The notes under the pieces: model-generated
What the model saw: the letters and a program-made list of their open reading frames with translations, nothing else
Database searches by the model: none
Told to the model about the DNA's origin: nothing
Program-made: the position numbers and the translations under genes
Part shown: piece after piece, positions 1 to 7,083 of the stretch
How the letters are laid out: the number at the start of each line of letters is the position of its first letter
How positions within the stretch are numbered: the first letter of the stretch is position 1
Assembly (NCBI GenBank): GCA_919902745.1
Contig: CAKKRN010000070.1
Location: forward strand, 1 to 10,948
Direction: 5' to 3'
Source of the DNA: Syntrophaceae bacterium
GTDB lineage: Bacteria; Desulfobacterota; Syntrophia; Syntrophales; UBA5619
DNA length: 10,948 bases

Positions 1-16
1 AAAAATCCGAAATCCC

Positions 17-103
17 GTCATTGCGAGCGAAGCAAAGCAATCTCATGCATTACAAACCACTGATATCATGAGATTGCTTCGTCACTACGTTCCTCGCAAT
101 GAC
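17..103. repeat. REP-like palindromic repeat
   Basis: Two inverted arms flank a short spacer. The left arm (17-47) begins GTCATTGCGAG and ends GAAGCAAAGCAATCTCATG-like; the right arm (67-103), read on the minus strand, begins GTCATTGCGAGGAACGTAG and ends GAAGCAATCTCATG. The arms share their two ends and differ in the middle by a 6-base insertion in the right arm. This core is a known kind of dispersed extragenic palindrome in many bacteria, including deltaproteobacteria. It lies just beyond the stop of the ABC transporter gene, with short T runs outside both arms (minus-strand T5 at 5-1, plus-strand T5 at 116-120), so it may also help end transcription. No second copy is visible in this window. 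Confidence 0.8.
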
Positions 104-118
104 AAGGTTGGCGACTTT

Positions 119-1876
119 TTACGGGACCGTCGCTTCCGAGTTCATGTCATTGCCGAGCTGGGATTCGAAGATCTCCCGGTAGATCGGACTTGCGACCATC
201 AGTTCCCCGTGCGTCCCCTCCGCCGCGATGCGCCCCTTTTCGAGGACGACAATCTTATCCGCCTTCAGGACGGTGCTGATCCGTTGCGCCACCACCAGAG
301 TGGTGTGCCGGTGCACCTGCGCCTCCAACGCCTCCTGGATCCGGGTTTCGGTCTCCACGTCCACGGAGCTGGTGCTGTCGTCGAGGATCAGGATCTTCGG
401 TCGGGTCACCAGCGCCCGCGCGATCGTGATCCGCTGCTTCTGTCCGCCGGAGAGGTTCGTGCCCCGCTCTTCAACATGGGTGTCGTACCCTTTGGAGAGC
501 GCCATGATGAAGTCATGGGCCTGGGCCGCTTTGGCCGCCGCAAAAATCTCCTCGTCGCCGGCGCCGGGGACGCCGTAGCGGATGTTGTCCCGCACGCTCC
601 CCGAGAAGAGAACCGTCTCCTGCGGCACGATCCCGATCTGCGCCAGCAGGGAGTCTTGCCGAAGCCGGCGGATGTCGATCCCGTCGAGCAGGATCCTTCC
701 GGCGGAAACATCGTAAAAACGGGGTACGAGGTTCACCAGGGTCGATTTTCCCGAGCCGGTCGCCCCCAGGATCGCGACGGTCTGTCCCGGCTCGGCGGTC
801 AGGCTGATCTCCTCCAGAACCGATTCGGCGTGGGCGCCGTTGTAGTGGAAGGAGACGTTTTCGAAAACCAGCCTTCCCTGGGCCGGTTCGGACAGGACGA
901 TCGCATCCGGGGCGTCCCGGACGTCGGGCACGGTATCCAGGATTTCATTGACGCGCCTGGCCGAAGCGATCCCGCCGGCCCAGACGTTGGAGAGCACGGT
1001 CATCATGATGAGCGGCGTCATGGTCGTCAGCAGGTAGTTCGTAAAGGCGACGATCTGCCCGACGGACAGATTCCCTTGGACGGAGTGGATGCCGCCGACC
1101 CAAATGACGATGACCATGCCGATATTCACGCACATCGTCAGGACGGGCGACATGGTCGAGACGATCTGCAGCACGCGCACCGATTGGCCGGTATAGGCCT
1201 CATTGGCCTTCTCGAAGCGCTCGCCTTCGAAATCGGCTCGAACGAAGGACTTGACCAGCCGCGCCCCGGCGATGTTCTCCTGCAGGACGGTGTTGAGTCC
1301 GTCCAGTTTCTGCTGCACGGACCGGAAGAGCGGCTCCATCCGGATAACGAAAAAGACGATGAGCGCGGAGGTGACCAGCAGAAGCGGCAGCAGGACCAGG
1401 GCCAGGCTGGGGCTGGTGCTGACCATCAGGATGAGGCTCCCGACCATCAGCAGCGGGGCGCGCGTTCCGATTCGGAGCGAAATCAGCACCACGCGCTGGA
1501 TGGCGCTCGCGTCACTGGTCAGGCGCACCATCAACTGGCCGGTTTTCTGTTCATCCAGATTGGCGAACGAGAACGTCTGGATCTTTGTGAAAAGCGCATC
1601 GCGCAGATCGCGGGCCACGCTCTCCCCGACCTGCACGGAGAGGATGTTGTTGCCGACGGCGAACAGCGTGCTCAAAAGCGAAATGCCGAGCATCAGCAGC
1701 GCTGTACTGATGACGACGCCCTGATCATGCCGCCCGATCCCCTGATCGATGATCCTCTGGACCAGACGGGGAATCGCGAGGTCCATGAAGACCAGCGCGG
1801 TCAGCAGGACCAGCGCCATGGCGGCCCGTTTCCAATACGGCCTGACAAAAGAGGCGAGTTTGAAGATCTGATCCAT
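119..1876 (-). CDS. ABC exporter half-transporter (MsbA/TM287-like, degenerate-site type)
   Basis: A 585-residue inner-membrane half-transporter: six-helix membrane domain (about residues 15-310) then nucleotide-binding domain (about 335-575). Visible motifs are Walker A GATGSGKS (371-378), Q-loop Q419, signature LSGGQ (475-479) and Walker B ILILDD (495-500). Two catalytic positions are non-consensus: D500 where the catalytic Glu normally sits, and Q531 (VVAQRIST) in place of the H-loop His. In heterodimeric exporters such as TM287/288 this pattern marks the subunit with the degenerate ATP site, so a partner subunit is expected; none is in the window. The start at 1876 is the first ATG after an in-frame stop (TGA three codons upstream) and has only a weak ribosome-binding site. 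The length is normal for the family. Substrate cannot be told from sequence. Part of the gene (1378-1470) is duplicated at 6898-6984. Confidence 0.93.
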   Translation of the reverse strand: MDQIFKLASFVRPYWKRAAMALVLLTALVFMDLAIPRLVQRIIDQGIGRHDQGVVISTALLMLGISLLSTLFAVGNNILSVQVGESVARDLRDALFTKIQTFSFANLDEQKTGQLMVRLTSDASAIQRVVLISLRIGTRAPLLMVGSLILMVSTSPSLALVLLPLLLVTSALIVFFVIRMEPLFRSVQQKLDGLNTVLQENIAGARLVKSFVRADFEGERFEKANEAYTGQSVRVLQIVSTMSPVLTMCVNIGMVIVIWVGGIHSVQGNLSVGQIVAFTNYLLTTMTPLIMMTVLSNVWAGGIASARRVNEILDTVPDVRDAPDAIVLSEPAQGRLVFENVSFHYNGAHAESVLEEISLTAEPGQTVAILGATGSGKSTLVNLVPRFYDVSAGRILLDGIDIRRLRQDSLLAQIGIVPQETVLFSGSVRDNIRYGVPGAGDEEIFAAAKAAQAHDFIMALSKGYDTHVEERGTNLSGGQKQRITIARALVTRPKILILDDSTSSVDVETETRIQEALEAQVHRHTTLVVAQRISTVLKADKIVVLEKGRIAAEGTHGELMVASPIYREIFESQLGNDMNSEATVP

Positions 1877-1971
1877 TGTGCGTCACCGGGGTCTTGAGAA
1901 TGTCCTTGAATACATCCATCAGCCCCGGATTGTCCAGCGCTTTGGTGAAGATATATCTGTATTCCATTTCT

Positions 1972-2083
1972 TCACATCCGCAGATCGTCGAGGAACTCCG
2001 ACGCTGGCGCGACGCCCGTCACGAGCAGGTGGTCCCGTGCCCGGGTGCAGGCGACGTAGAGCAGGTGTCGCTCCGTTGAGCGT
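1972..2083 (-). pseudogene. 3' remnant of a UvrD/Rep-type superfamily 1 helicase
   Basis: Too short for routine gene calling. Read on the minus strand it gives ERSTERHLLYVACTRARD, then HLLVTGVAPASEFLDDLRM and a stop at 1974-1972. The LLYVACTRARDHLLV stretch is the conserved motif VI region (the VA.TRAR signature) near the C-terminus of UvrD/PcrA-like helicases, and the SEFLDDL tail is typical of UvrD-like proteins in accessory loci. Only about 37 residues of a protein normally of 600 or more remain. Its upstream boundary coincides with the stop codon of the restriction gene at 2084-2086, so a deletion or recombination joined the two here. Non-functional. The family call is made from the motif by eye. 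Confidence 0.75.
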
Positions 2084-4307
2084 TCAAAGAATGCCGGCTT
2101 CTGCCAGTTCCTGCTTCCAGGTATCTTCCATCAGCATCGTAAAGCTGATCGGGGGTGTATCTTCCTTCAAATCCAAGACACCGGTGCGGATCGCCGTCTC
2201 GACGTAAACGGTGAGCAATTCAAACAGCTTCCTTTTATATTCCGTATCGAGATTGCCTTTGAGGTGTTCACCCTTGGTTTCGAGAACCGAAAAACGGTAT
2301 TTACCCTCTTCAATCCCGTGGATGCAGGCCAGCAGGTCCGGATAGACCTTGTACCTCTGCCAGCCCTGCAAGCTGTAGTCATGCTGGCTGACGGCCAGAC
2401 GATGCCACCAGTAAATGCACTGCCGGGAATCAAGATACCAGGCAGTCTCTTTTTCCAGGTTGTTGAAATCCCGTTGATACACCTTCTCGAACAGACTCTT
2501 TTCCAATGGTCCGCCGTCTTTTCGCAAAAGAACCCTATCTTCGTCCGATACATCGATTTCCAGCGTCTCGGCCAGCGCCCAGTTCAACTTGGAGTTCCTG
2601 GAAGCAACCGGTCTCAATGAAATGTCTCCGTTTTCCAGCTTCCGCCGGAACAGGTTTTCCGCCGCCTGATTCACCTGCCCCCGCAGATCGATCTTCATGG
2701 CCTTCAACAGATCAAGTCGATTGGCGTACAGTCGTTCATCGGTCATACGACGCCGTCGGAGCGTATCCAACGTTTCACCCAGCACCCGCATCCCCTGCCA
2801 GGGGTTTGGGATGACATCCAGCAACTGGCGGACCAGAAAGGCTACATCCAGCCCTTCCTCTGGGAGAACATCCAGCGCTTCATACGCATAATCCATGACC
2901 GTTTGATCTGTTTCCGTCCTTTGATCGATGTCGATGCGAACGATGGTGCGTCTCAGTTTTTCCTCCATCTCCGCGGTAAAGCTGTCCGCCCCGCCAAACC
3001 GGAAGGATTCCCAATCCAACTGACCCAGGATATCCCGGTCATAGTCCAGTGTCCGATAACCTTCGGACGTGCCTTCATCCCGGGATAGGACACGCGGCAA
3101 AAAGATCGTCGGCAGTTTTGAAAAGGCCGCCCGTCTTTGCAGCGTTTCCCGGCGCATCTGGCGCATCGTTTCTCCGTCCGTCCGTAAAACCTTCACGTGA
3201 GAGGCGAGATCGGCCATGCCCTCGTCTTCCAAACCCTTCCGGACGCCGTTGACCGCTTCCGTCACATCCTGATCGAATGTAAAGACGTAACTTTCATCCA
3301 GGAGCGGATGATTCGTCAGTTGCGCATGAGGCTGGCGCAGGACGCGCCCGATCATCTGAGTCAGCGCCGTCTGGGCCGTCGTTTTGGAGAGGATGGCGAG
3401 CGCATAGGCAAAAGGGCAGTCCCACCCCTCCCGCAGGGCGTCCTTGGTGATGATGTAACGCACCTCACAGGACGAAAGCAGAAGATCCTCACTCCCCAAC
3501 TCATCACTTTCCGATGTTTTCAGACGGATCTCTTCCGGCTTCGCCCCCAGATTCTCGATCAGATATTCCCGGGCGTCCTCGGCATGAACCAACCCTGAAT
3601 CGCGCTGTTCTTTCCCGGTGCGTTCCACCCGCACCAGCAATATCGGACGGATATAGCGGCCGCTTTCATTCTGGAAAATGGCCGCTTCCTTCGCCAGTTC
3701 CTCCAATTTGCCTTGGGCCGCAGCAAGGGTTTGCTTCCAGCCGCCCTTGTCCTCATTGACGACGTTGATCGGCAGCTTGATCATCTCCTCGTCCTTGAGG
3801 TCCTTGCCGGGCACGTTGACCAGAACATTGGACTGATGCCTGCCATTGGTGTTGGGCGTGGCGGACAATTCCAGGATAAATCGCGGATTGAAGCCGCAGA
3901 GGGTATCCCTTGCTGTGTCCGAATAGGCCTTGTGCCCTTCGTCGACTACGACCACGGGACGGACCAGCCGCAGGACATTCCCCAAGCTCTGCTTGCGCGA
4001 GCAGGGTCTTGCCGCCGCCGGTGGGCACCTTGAGGCAGATGTTCGGGATGGATCGCTGCAAGCCGTCATGGCGGGGAAGCCAGGGGGCGACGACGGTCCG
4101 GCCGTCCCTGTCTTTGAGATAGGGCAGGACGCGCTCCTTGTTGAGCTGGTCCCAGGCCTTCCGGCAGGGATCGCCGATATCGAGATCGATTCCCTGCTCG
4201 GCGATCAGATACCCGGCCTTCTCGACCTTTTCCATCTGCGCGGCCAACACGGCCAGATAATGATCGACCCTGCGCAGAACGCCCTGCTGGTATTCCTTCA
4301 GTTCCAT
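2084..4307 (-). pseudogene. res: type III-like restriction subunit (Res), internally deleted and frameshifted
   Basis: The ATP-dependent cleavage subunit, broken in two frames. The first frame starts at 4307, 3 bases after the Mod stop, and holds helicase motif I, VPTGGGKT, at residues 94-101. It should continue for about 150 residues to motif II, but the second frame takes over near 3990 and reads QSLGNVLRLV then DEGHK (motif II) about 20 residues later. The rest looks intact: SATPNTN (motif III), LREGWDCPFAY and QMIGRVLRQP (motifs V and VI, around 3330-3440), and a C-terminal PD-(D/E)xK nuclease (YPDLL ... LETKG, about 2265-2350). About 740 codons remain against a usual size near 900. With motif I separated from motif II by a deletion and a frameshift, it cannot make an active translocase. 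The nuclease domain has no start of its own that I trust. Confidence 0.88.
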
Positions 4308-4310
4308 CGC

Positions 4311-5491
4311 TCAGTCCCCCAGAATCCGGTGGACGGCATAAGGCAACTGACAGAATTCGATCCGCCGCGCTGTCAGCTCCTTTTGGCTCATGAACTTCGC
4401 AACGGCAAAGATGATGGCCCGTTTGCCCGTTTTGTTGCCCTTGGCGACGGCCTCGACCCGTTCGGCGTTCAGGGCGGCCTCGTTGGAGCGGAGCCAGGCC
4501 GTATCGGGCTGATAGAAGAGGTGGATGCGGAAGAGTTCCGTTTCGCCGATGAAGCCGTCCGCCGAAGGTTCGGCAACCGTCTCCAACGATCGGCCGGCGG
4601 CGGTGTAAAACACGTAACGGGCCAACGTCCCGAAACCGGGCAGTCCCTTGCCGGTCAGGAGGCTTTCAATCTCGATCGGCTCGCCCAGCGTGCAGAAGGT
4701 GAAGCTGCCGCCCAGGCCCGGCGCCTTTTCTTCGATTTTACGCTCACCGGTGACGGTGAGTACACCGTTTTTGATCTCTTTTCTTATCTTATCGTAGGCC
4801 GCACCCTCCAGCAATTCAATGCCGTCGATACGCTTCAGAATTTCGCGATGTTTCTTTGAAAAGGCAGACCAGGTAATCTTCTCCTGATATAGTTCGTTTC
4901 GCTGGGTGCCGGTAAATGCATAGCCTTTAATCACGCGGCGCACCCGTTCGGCGGTAAGGGTATCGGCGTAGTCCTCACATTCCACAAGGATAAAGCGACG
5001 GTTGCCACCGTCTTTTCGGTTGGCTTCAAGGACAGCATGGGCAGTGGTACCGGAACCGGAGAAAGAATCGAGGATAATGGATTTTTGGATCCCCAAGGCG
5101 CCAAGAGATCATTCAACAACCACAACCGCGGCCACATCATGCACAGCCACTTGTCATGCCGCTCCAGATCTTCCTTGTCCACCGGGTTGGCCGATTTCTT
5201 GAGCCATTCTTTCATCAGCGGCGAGCGGACGTTATCGTTGTAACACCAACCTTCGTTGCCGGTGTTATAAGGCGGGTCGATGAAGATGCAGTCGATCTTC
5301 CCGGCATGGGTCGGGAGCATGGCCTTGAGGGCCTCCAGGTTGTCGCCGTGGATGATCAGGTTGTCGTCCAGGGAGGGCTTTTGGCCGGGCGCGGCGAAGG
5401 ATTTTGCCGCGTCCACCTTCAACTCGCGGAACGGAACGCTCAGATGGTGTGAATAGATAAACTGCTTTCCTTTGAATTCCAGTGTCGGCAT
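4311..5491 (-). pseudogene. mod: type III-like DNA methyltransferase (Mod), target-recognition region deleted, frameshifted
   Basis: A beta-class N6-adenine methyltransferase in two frames. The first (from 5491) has a normal N-terminus (MPTLEFKGKQFIY), NLIIHGDNLEALK and catalytic motif IV DPPYNTGNEGW (DPPY at 72-75), then HDKWLCMMWPRL, and stops making sense after LLNDLLA (residue 131). The second frame takes over near 5096 with SIILDSFSGSGTTAHAV (motif I, the SAM-binding loop), GGNRRFILVECEDYAD and a full-looking C-terminus ending ILGD. In beta-class Mod proteins the target-recognition domain lies between motifs IV and I; here it is essentially gone, leaving about 392 codons where relatives have about 650 or more. 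The start at 5491 has a good AAGGAG site 9 bases upstream. It precedes res in one operon (3-base gap). Sequence-specific methylation is not expected. Confidence 0.9.
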
Positions 5492-5567
5492 GGTTGCAGG
5501 CTCCTTAACCGTTCAATGCATATTTTGCTGGGGTGGTTCTTTAGCCGAAGCCGTTCCGTTTCATGGA

Positions 5568-5882
5568 TCAATGGTGACAGACCTGAAGCGTGAGGCGCTC
5601 CGCCGAACTGCACACCTTCAGAAGGCTGAGGAAATTCTTGAGGGTCGGGTTCCCTTTCGGACCGAGCATGCGGCGCAGGCTCTTCTCATTGACCTGCAAT
5701 TCCCGGGCAATATCGGCGATAGATTCAGTGGCGTTCAGATAGTCGCGCAGCAGCGCCTTGCCTGTTTCCATATCGTCAATCAAGAAGGCATTGGTCGCCT
5801 CAACGATCAATTCACTTCTGAAGGCCGGGTCCGACTTGACCCGTGCCATGACCGTCTCTTTGAAATCCCTTGTCAGCGGCAT
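5568..5882 (-). CDS. antitoxin, HTH family (COG3636/HigA-like addiction module antidote)
   Basis: A 104-residue protein opening MPLTRDFKETVMARVKSDP, the usual beginning of the 'probable addiction module antidote protein' family, with a helix-turn-helix around residues 54-74 (SIADIARELQ ... SLRRMLGPKGNPT). The conserved LRDYLNAT and RMLGPKGNPT stretches are present. It should bind and neutralise the toxin encoded 15 bases upstream and repress their shared promoter. The C-terminal part after the HTH (LKNFLSLLKVCSSAERLTLQVCHH) is of usual length for the family. The gene is intact. It is followed by 76 bases and then mod in the same direction, so read-through into mod-res is possible, though mod has its own strong ribosome-binding site. 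Confidence 0.9.
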   Translation of the reverse strand: MPLTRDFKETVMARVKSDPAFRSELIVEATNAFLIDDMETGKALLRDYLNATESIADIARELQVNEKSLRRMLGPKGNPTLKNFLSLLKVCSSAERLTLQVCHH

Positions 5883-5897
5883 TTTCCCGATCTCCCT

Positions 5898-6221
5898 CTA
5901 TGGTTGCTTCTTCCTTTTTCTATAATCCGTCCAGCGCTCCCTGGCCGTTTCGATATCCTTCACTTGGCGTTTCTTTGTGCCGCCCCCAACCAGGATGACC
6001 AACGCCTCGCCATCCATGCCGAAATAGACACGGTAGCCGGGGCCGTAATCGATTTTTCTCTCATAAACCCCGCCCCCGACACTTGCCACGTTCGATGTGT
6101 TTCCCATCCCCATTCGGGTCAGGGCGGTTGTGACCTTGGCGGCCGCACGACTGTCCAGCCTATCAAACCAGTTTTGGAAAGGACTTGCGCCATCTACCGA
6201 GAGATACTCGACAATTTTCAT
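5898..6221 (-). CDS. toxin, RelE/HigB-like (COG3657 addiction module killer protein)
   Basis: A 107-residue protein with the hallmark block of this toxin family: YERKIDYGPGYRVYFG (53-68), LVILVGGGTKKRQVKDIETA (75-94) and RERWTDYRKRKK at the end. Relatives in the RelE/HigB superfamily cut mRNA at the ribosome, which is established for the superfamily and inferred here. The toxin gene comes first and the antitoxin second, the usual order for this toxin/antidote pair. The start at 6221 follows an AGAGGGG site about 4 bases upstream. A palindrome 23 bases ahead of the start (6245-6260) is a good candidate for autoregulation. No frameshift or missing conserved block, in contrast to every restriction gene around it. 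Confidence 0.9.
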   Translation of the reverse strand: MKIVEYLSVDGASPFQNWFDRLDSRAAAKVTTALTRMGMGNTSNVASVGGGVYERKIDYGPGYRVYFGMDGEALVILVGGGTKKRQVKDIETARERWTDYRKRKKQP

Positions 6222-6241
6222 GCGCCCCTCTCATATACGGC

Positions 6242-6270
6242 AGAGTAACACAAATGTTACCATTCGTAAA
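6242..6270 (-). promoter_or_regulatory. possible sigma-70 promoter of the toxin-antitoxin operon
   Basis: On the minus strand, TTTACG (6270-6265) and TACTCT (6247-6242) are spaced by 17 bases, a fair fit to -35 and -10 boxes. The predicted start falls about 15 bases ahead of the toxin ATG, and the palindrome occupies the spacer and edge of the -10. Box matches are imperfect, so this is tentative. Confidence 0.35.
6245..6260. promoter_or_regulatory. candidate operator of the toxin-antitoxin pair
   Basis: A perfect inverted repeat GTAACA-CAAA-TGTTAC lies 23 bases upstream of the toxin start. HTH antitoxins normally bind such short palindromes at their own promoter. It lies inside the best-matching promoter spacer (6242-6270), where a bound repressor would block RNA polymerase. 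The binding itself is inferred. Confidence 0.55.
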
Positions 6271-6272
6271 GC

Positions 6273-6400
6273 TTATTCTTCCCGGTTTCTTTCATCCTCC
6301 TCCGGATTGGCCGATTTCATGGGCCACTCCTTCATCCGCGGGGAAGGTGCGTAGCCGTCGCAGCACAAGCGTGCAATGCCGGTGTTGTAAGGCGGGACAT
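6273..6400 (-). pseudogene. fragment of a second Mod methyltransferase gene (motif IV region)
   Basis: On the minus strand the frame reads VPPYNTGIARLCCDGYAPS, then PRMKEWPMKSANPEEDERN, and stops at TAA (6275-6273). It matches the motif IV region of the mod gene in this window (DPPYNTGNEGWCYNDNVRSP, then LMKEWLKKSANP) position by position, and at the DNA level 6297-6399 aligns with 5178-5280 without gaps at roughly 70 percent identity by eye. The catalytic Asp of DPPY is Val here. Only about 40 codons are left, with neither the N-terminus nor motif I. So this is the remnant of a different, diverged Mod gene, not a copy of the neighbouring one. It lies directly upstream of the toxin promoter. 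Confidence 0.82.
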
Positions 6401-6435
6401 GGTCATTCCAAGAGCTTCCGGCAGTTCGGGAATAG

Positions 6436-6696
6436 TCAGTCCCGGTCTATCTGAGAGTGAACTTGCCCCGTAACTTGTCCTGTAACTTGCCCTGTGCCCT
6501 CGTCAAAGATGATCGCCTGCTGGGCGGCGGCTTCTTTGCGTTTTCGGGGTTTGGGAATCGGCGTGATGAACTCCGCGCGGCGGCGGTTCTCGATAATCTG
6601 TTGCGTCGGCTGGCCTGAAGCGTCCAGTTCCCAGTGGCGCGCCGAGTATTTGTAAGGAGAATTGAGGATGGGCTTTTCGAAGAATCGATTTTCCAT
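6436..6696 (-). pseudogene. N-terminal fragment of a BPTD_3080-type restriction protein with a TGQV-repeat tail
   Basis: An 86-codon frame starting at 6696, with GGAG about 11 bases upstream. It reads MENRFFEKPILNSPYKYSAR, then HWELDASGQPTQQIIENRRRAEFITPIPKPRKRK and FDEG. I recognise this as the start of the large BPTD_3080-family restriction endonuclease/helicase (normally around 900-1000 residues). After about 66 residues the family sequence stops and the frame runs into GTGQVTGQVTGQVHSQIDRD and a stop. TGQV repeats are a usual linker or tail of unrelated ATP-binding/AlbA_2-like proteins, so this looks like a fusion of two gene ends by deletion. It may be translated but cannot be an enzyme. 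An ATG 23 codons further upstream is possible, but the family start is at 6696. Confidence 0.75.
6460..6495 (-). repeat. three tandem 12-bp units encoding TGQV
   Basis: Three adjoining 12-base units (6460-6471, 6472-6483, 6484-6495; plus-strand form AACTTGYCCYGT) encode Thr-Gly-Gln-Val three times with different synonymous codons. The third-position differences mean the array is old or kept at the protein level, not a fresh slippage product. Confidence 0.8.
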
Positions 6697-6730
6697 GTTC
6701 AGGTGCTCTCCGGTTGCTGCTGTTAAAGAT

Positions 6731-6749
6731 GCGGGCCATGTTGGCCCGC
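6731..6749. repeat. 7-bp GC-rich hairpin
   Basis: GCGGGCC-ATGTT-GGCCCGC is a perfect stem of 7 with a 5-base loop. On the minus strand it is followed by ATCTTT, a poor T run, so it is at best a weak terminator. It lies 35 bases upstream of the BPTD_3080 fragment start. Confidence 0.45.
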
Positions 6750-6897
6750 AGGCCACAGGGTACATCCCCGGGGAGGATCAAACCGCCCATCGGGTTTGTT
6801 AGAGCTTTGACGGACAGGATCATCGGAATCGTTAGGAAATCTGCACCTTTCTTTCTAATTTGTCAATGTTTTATCCCGCCAATTCAATCTCTTTCCC

Positions 6898-6984
6898 GCA
6901 GAAGCGGCAGCAGGGCCAGGCCGGGGCTGATGCTGACCATCAGGATGAGGCTCCCGACCATCAGCAGCGGGGCGCGCGTCCCGA
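6898..6984 (-). pseudogene. 87-bp fragment duplicated from an ABC transporter gene
   Basis: This stretch matches 1378-1470 inside the ABC transporter gene in the same orientation. By eye there are 3 mismatches and one 6-base (two-codon) deletion over 87 aligned bases. Translated on the minus strand it gives APLLMVGSLILMVSISPGLA, then LLPLLREREIELAG. The end of membrane helix 3 is recognisable, then the frame leaves the family. Such high DNA identity, including silent sites, points to a recent duplicate of this gene or of a very close homologue, not to an old paralogue. It contributes nothing functional. Confidence 0.85.
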
Positions 6985-7036
6985 ATGGATAACCTTTCAT
7001 ACATATTTAAATCCGTTAGCGAGCACAATTATATTC

Positions 7037-7078
7037 GCCGCAAAGCAAAATATATTGCAACTTATTTTGCTTTATGGC
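7037..7078. promoter_or_regulatory. AT-rich inverted repeat ahead of the ATPase gene
   Basis: AAAGCAAAATA (7042-7052) and TATTTTGCTTT (7063-7073) are perfect 11-base arms around a 10-base spacer. After a 2-base mismatch on each side a GCC/GGC pair (7037-7039, 7076-7078) extends the symmetry. It ends 18 bases before the ATPase start codon and overlaps the best promoter match, so an operator is the simplest reading. A stem in a leader RNA is the alternative. Confidence 0.5.
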
Positions 7079-7083
7079 ATAAA
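7055..7083 (+). promoter_or_regulatory. possible promoter of the ATPase gene
   Basis: TTGCAA (7055-7060) and CATAAA (7078-7083) are 17 bases apart. Transcription would begin at or next to the ATG at 7091, implying a leaderless or nearly leaderless message. That fits the lack of a good ribosome-binding site there. The match is moderate and AT-rich sequence gives chance hits. Confidence 0.3.

Noticed and set aside
68..1897. A 609-codon plus-strand open frame
   Set aside because: It is the antisense shadow of the ABC transporter gene, whose Walker A, LSGGQ and Walker B motifs lie on the minus strand. The plus-strand product is rich in His, Arg and Asp with no recognisable domain.
1725..1967. 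Small minus-strand frame starting MEYRYIFTKALDNPGLMDVF
   Set aside because: The first ~30 residues look protein-like and the ATG follows the helicase stop by 4 bases, so it may be the start of a lost gene. But it matches no family I know and runs into the ABC gene in the wrong frame, so I did not annotate it.
3930..4859. A 309-codon plus-strand open frame
   Set aside because: It is antisense to the res/mod junction and runs across two known genes with no domain of its own.
6503..6823. 106-codon minus-strand frame
   Set aside because: It overlaps the BPTD_3080 fragment in another frame, and its own sequence shows no family.
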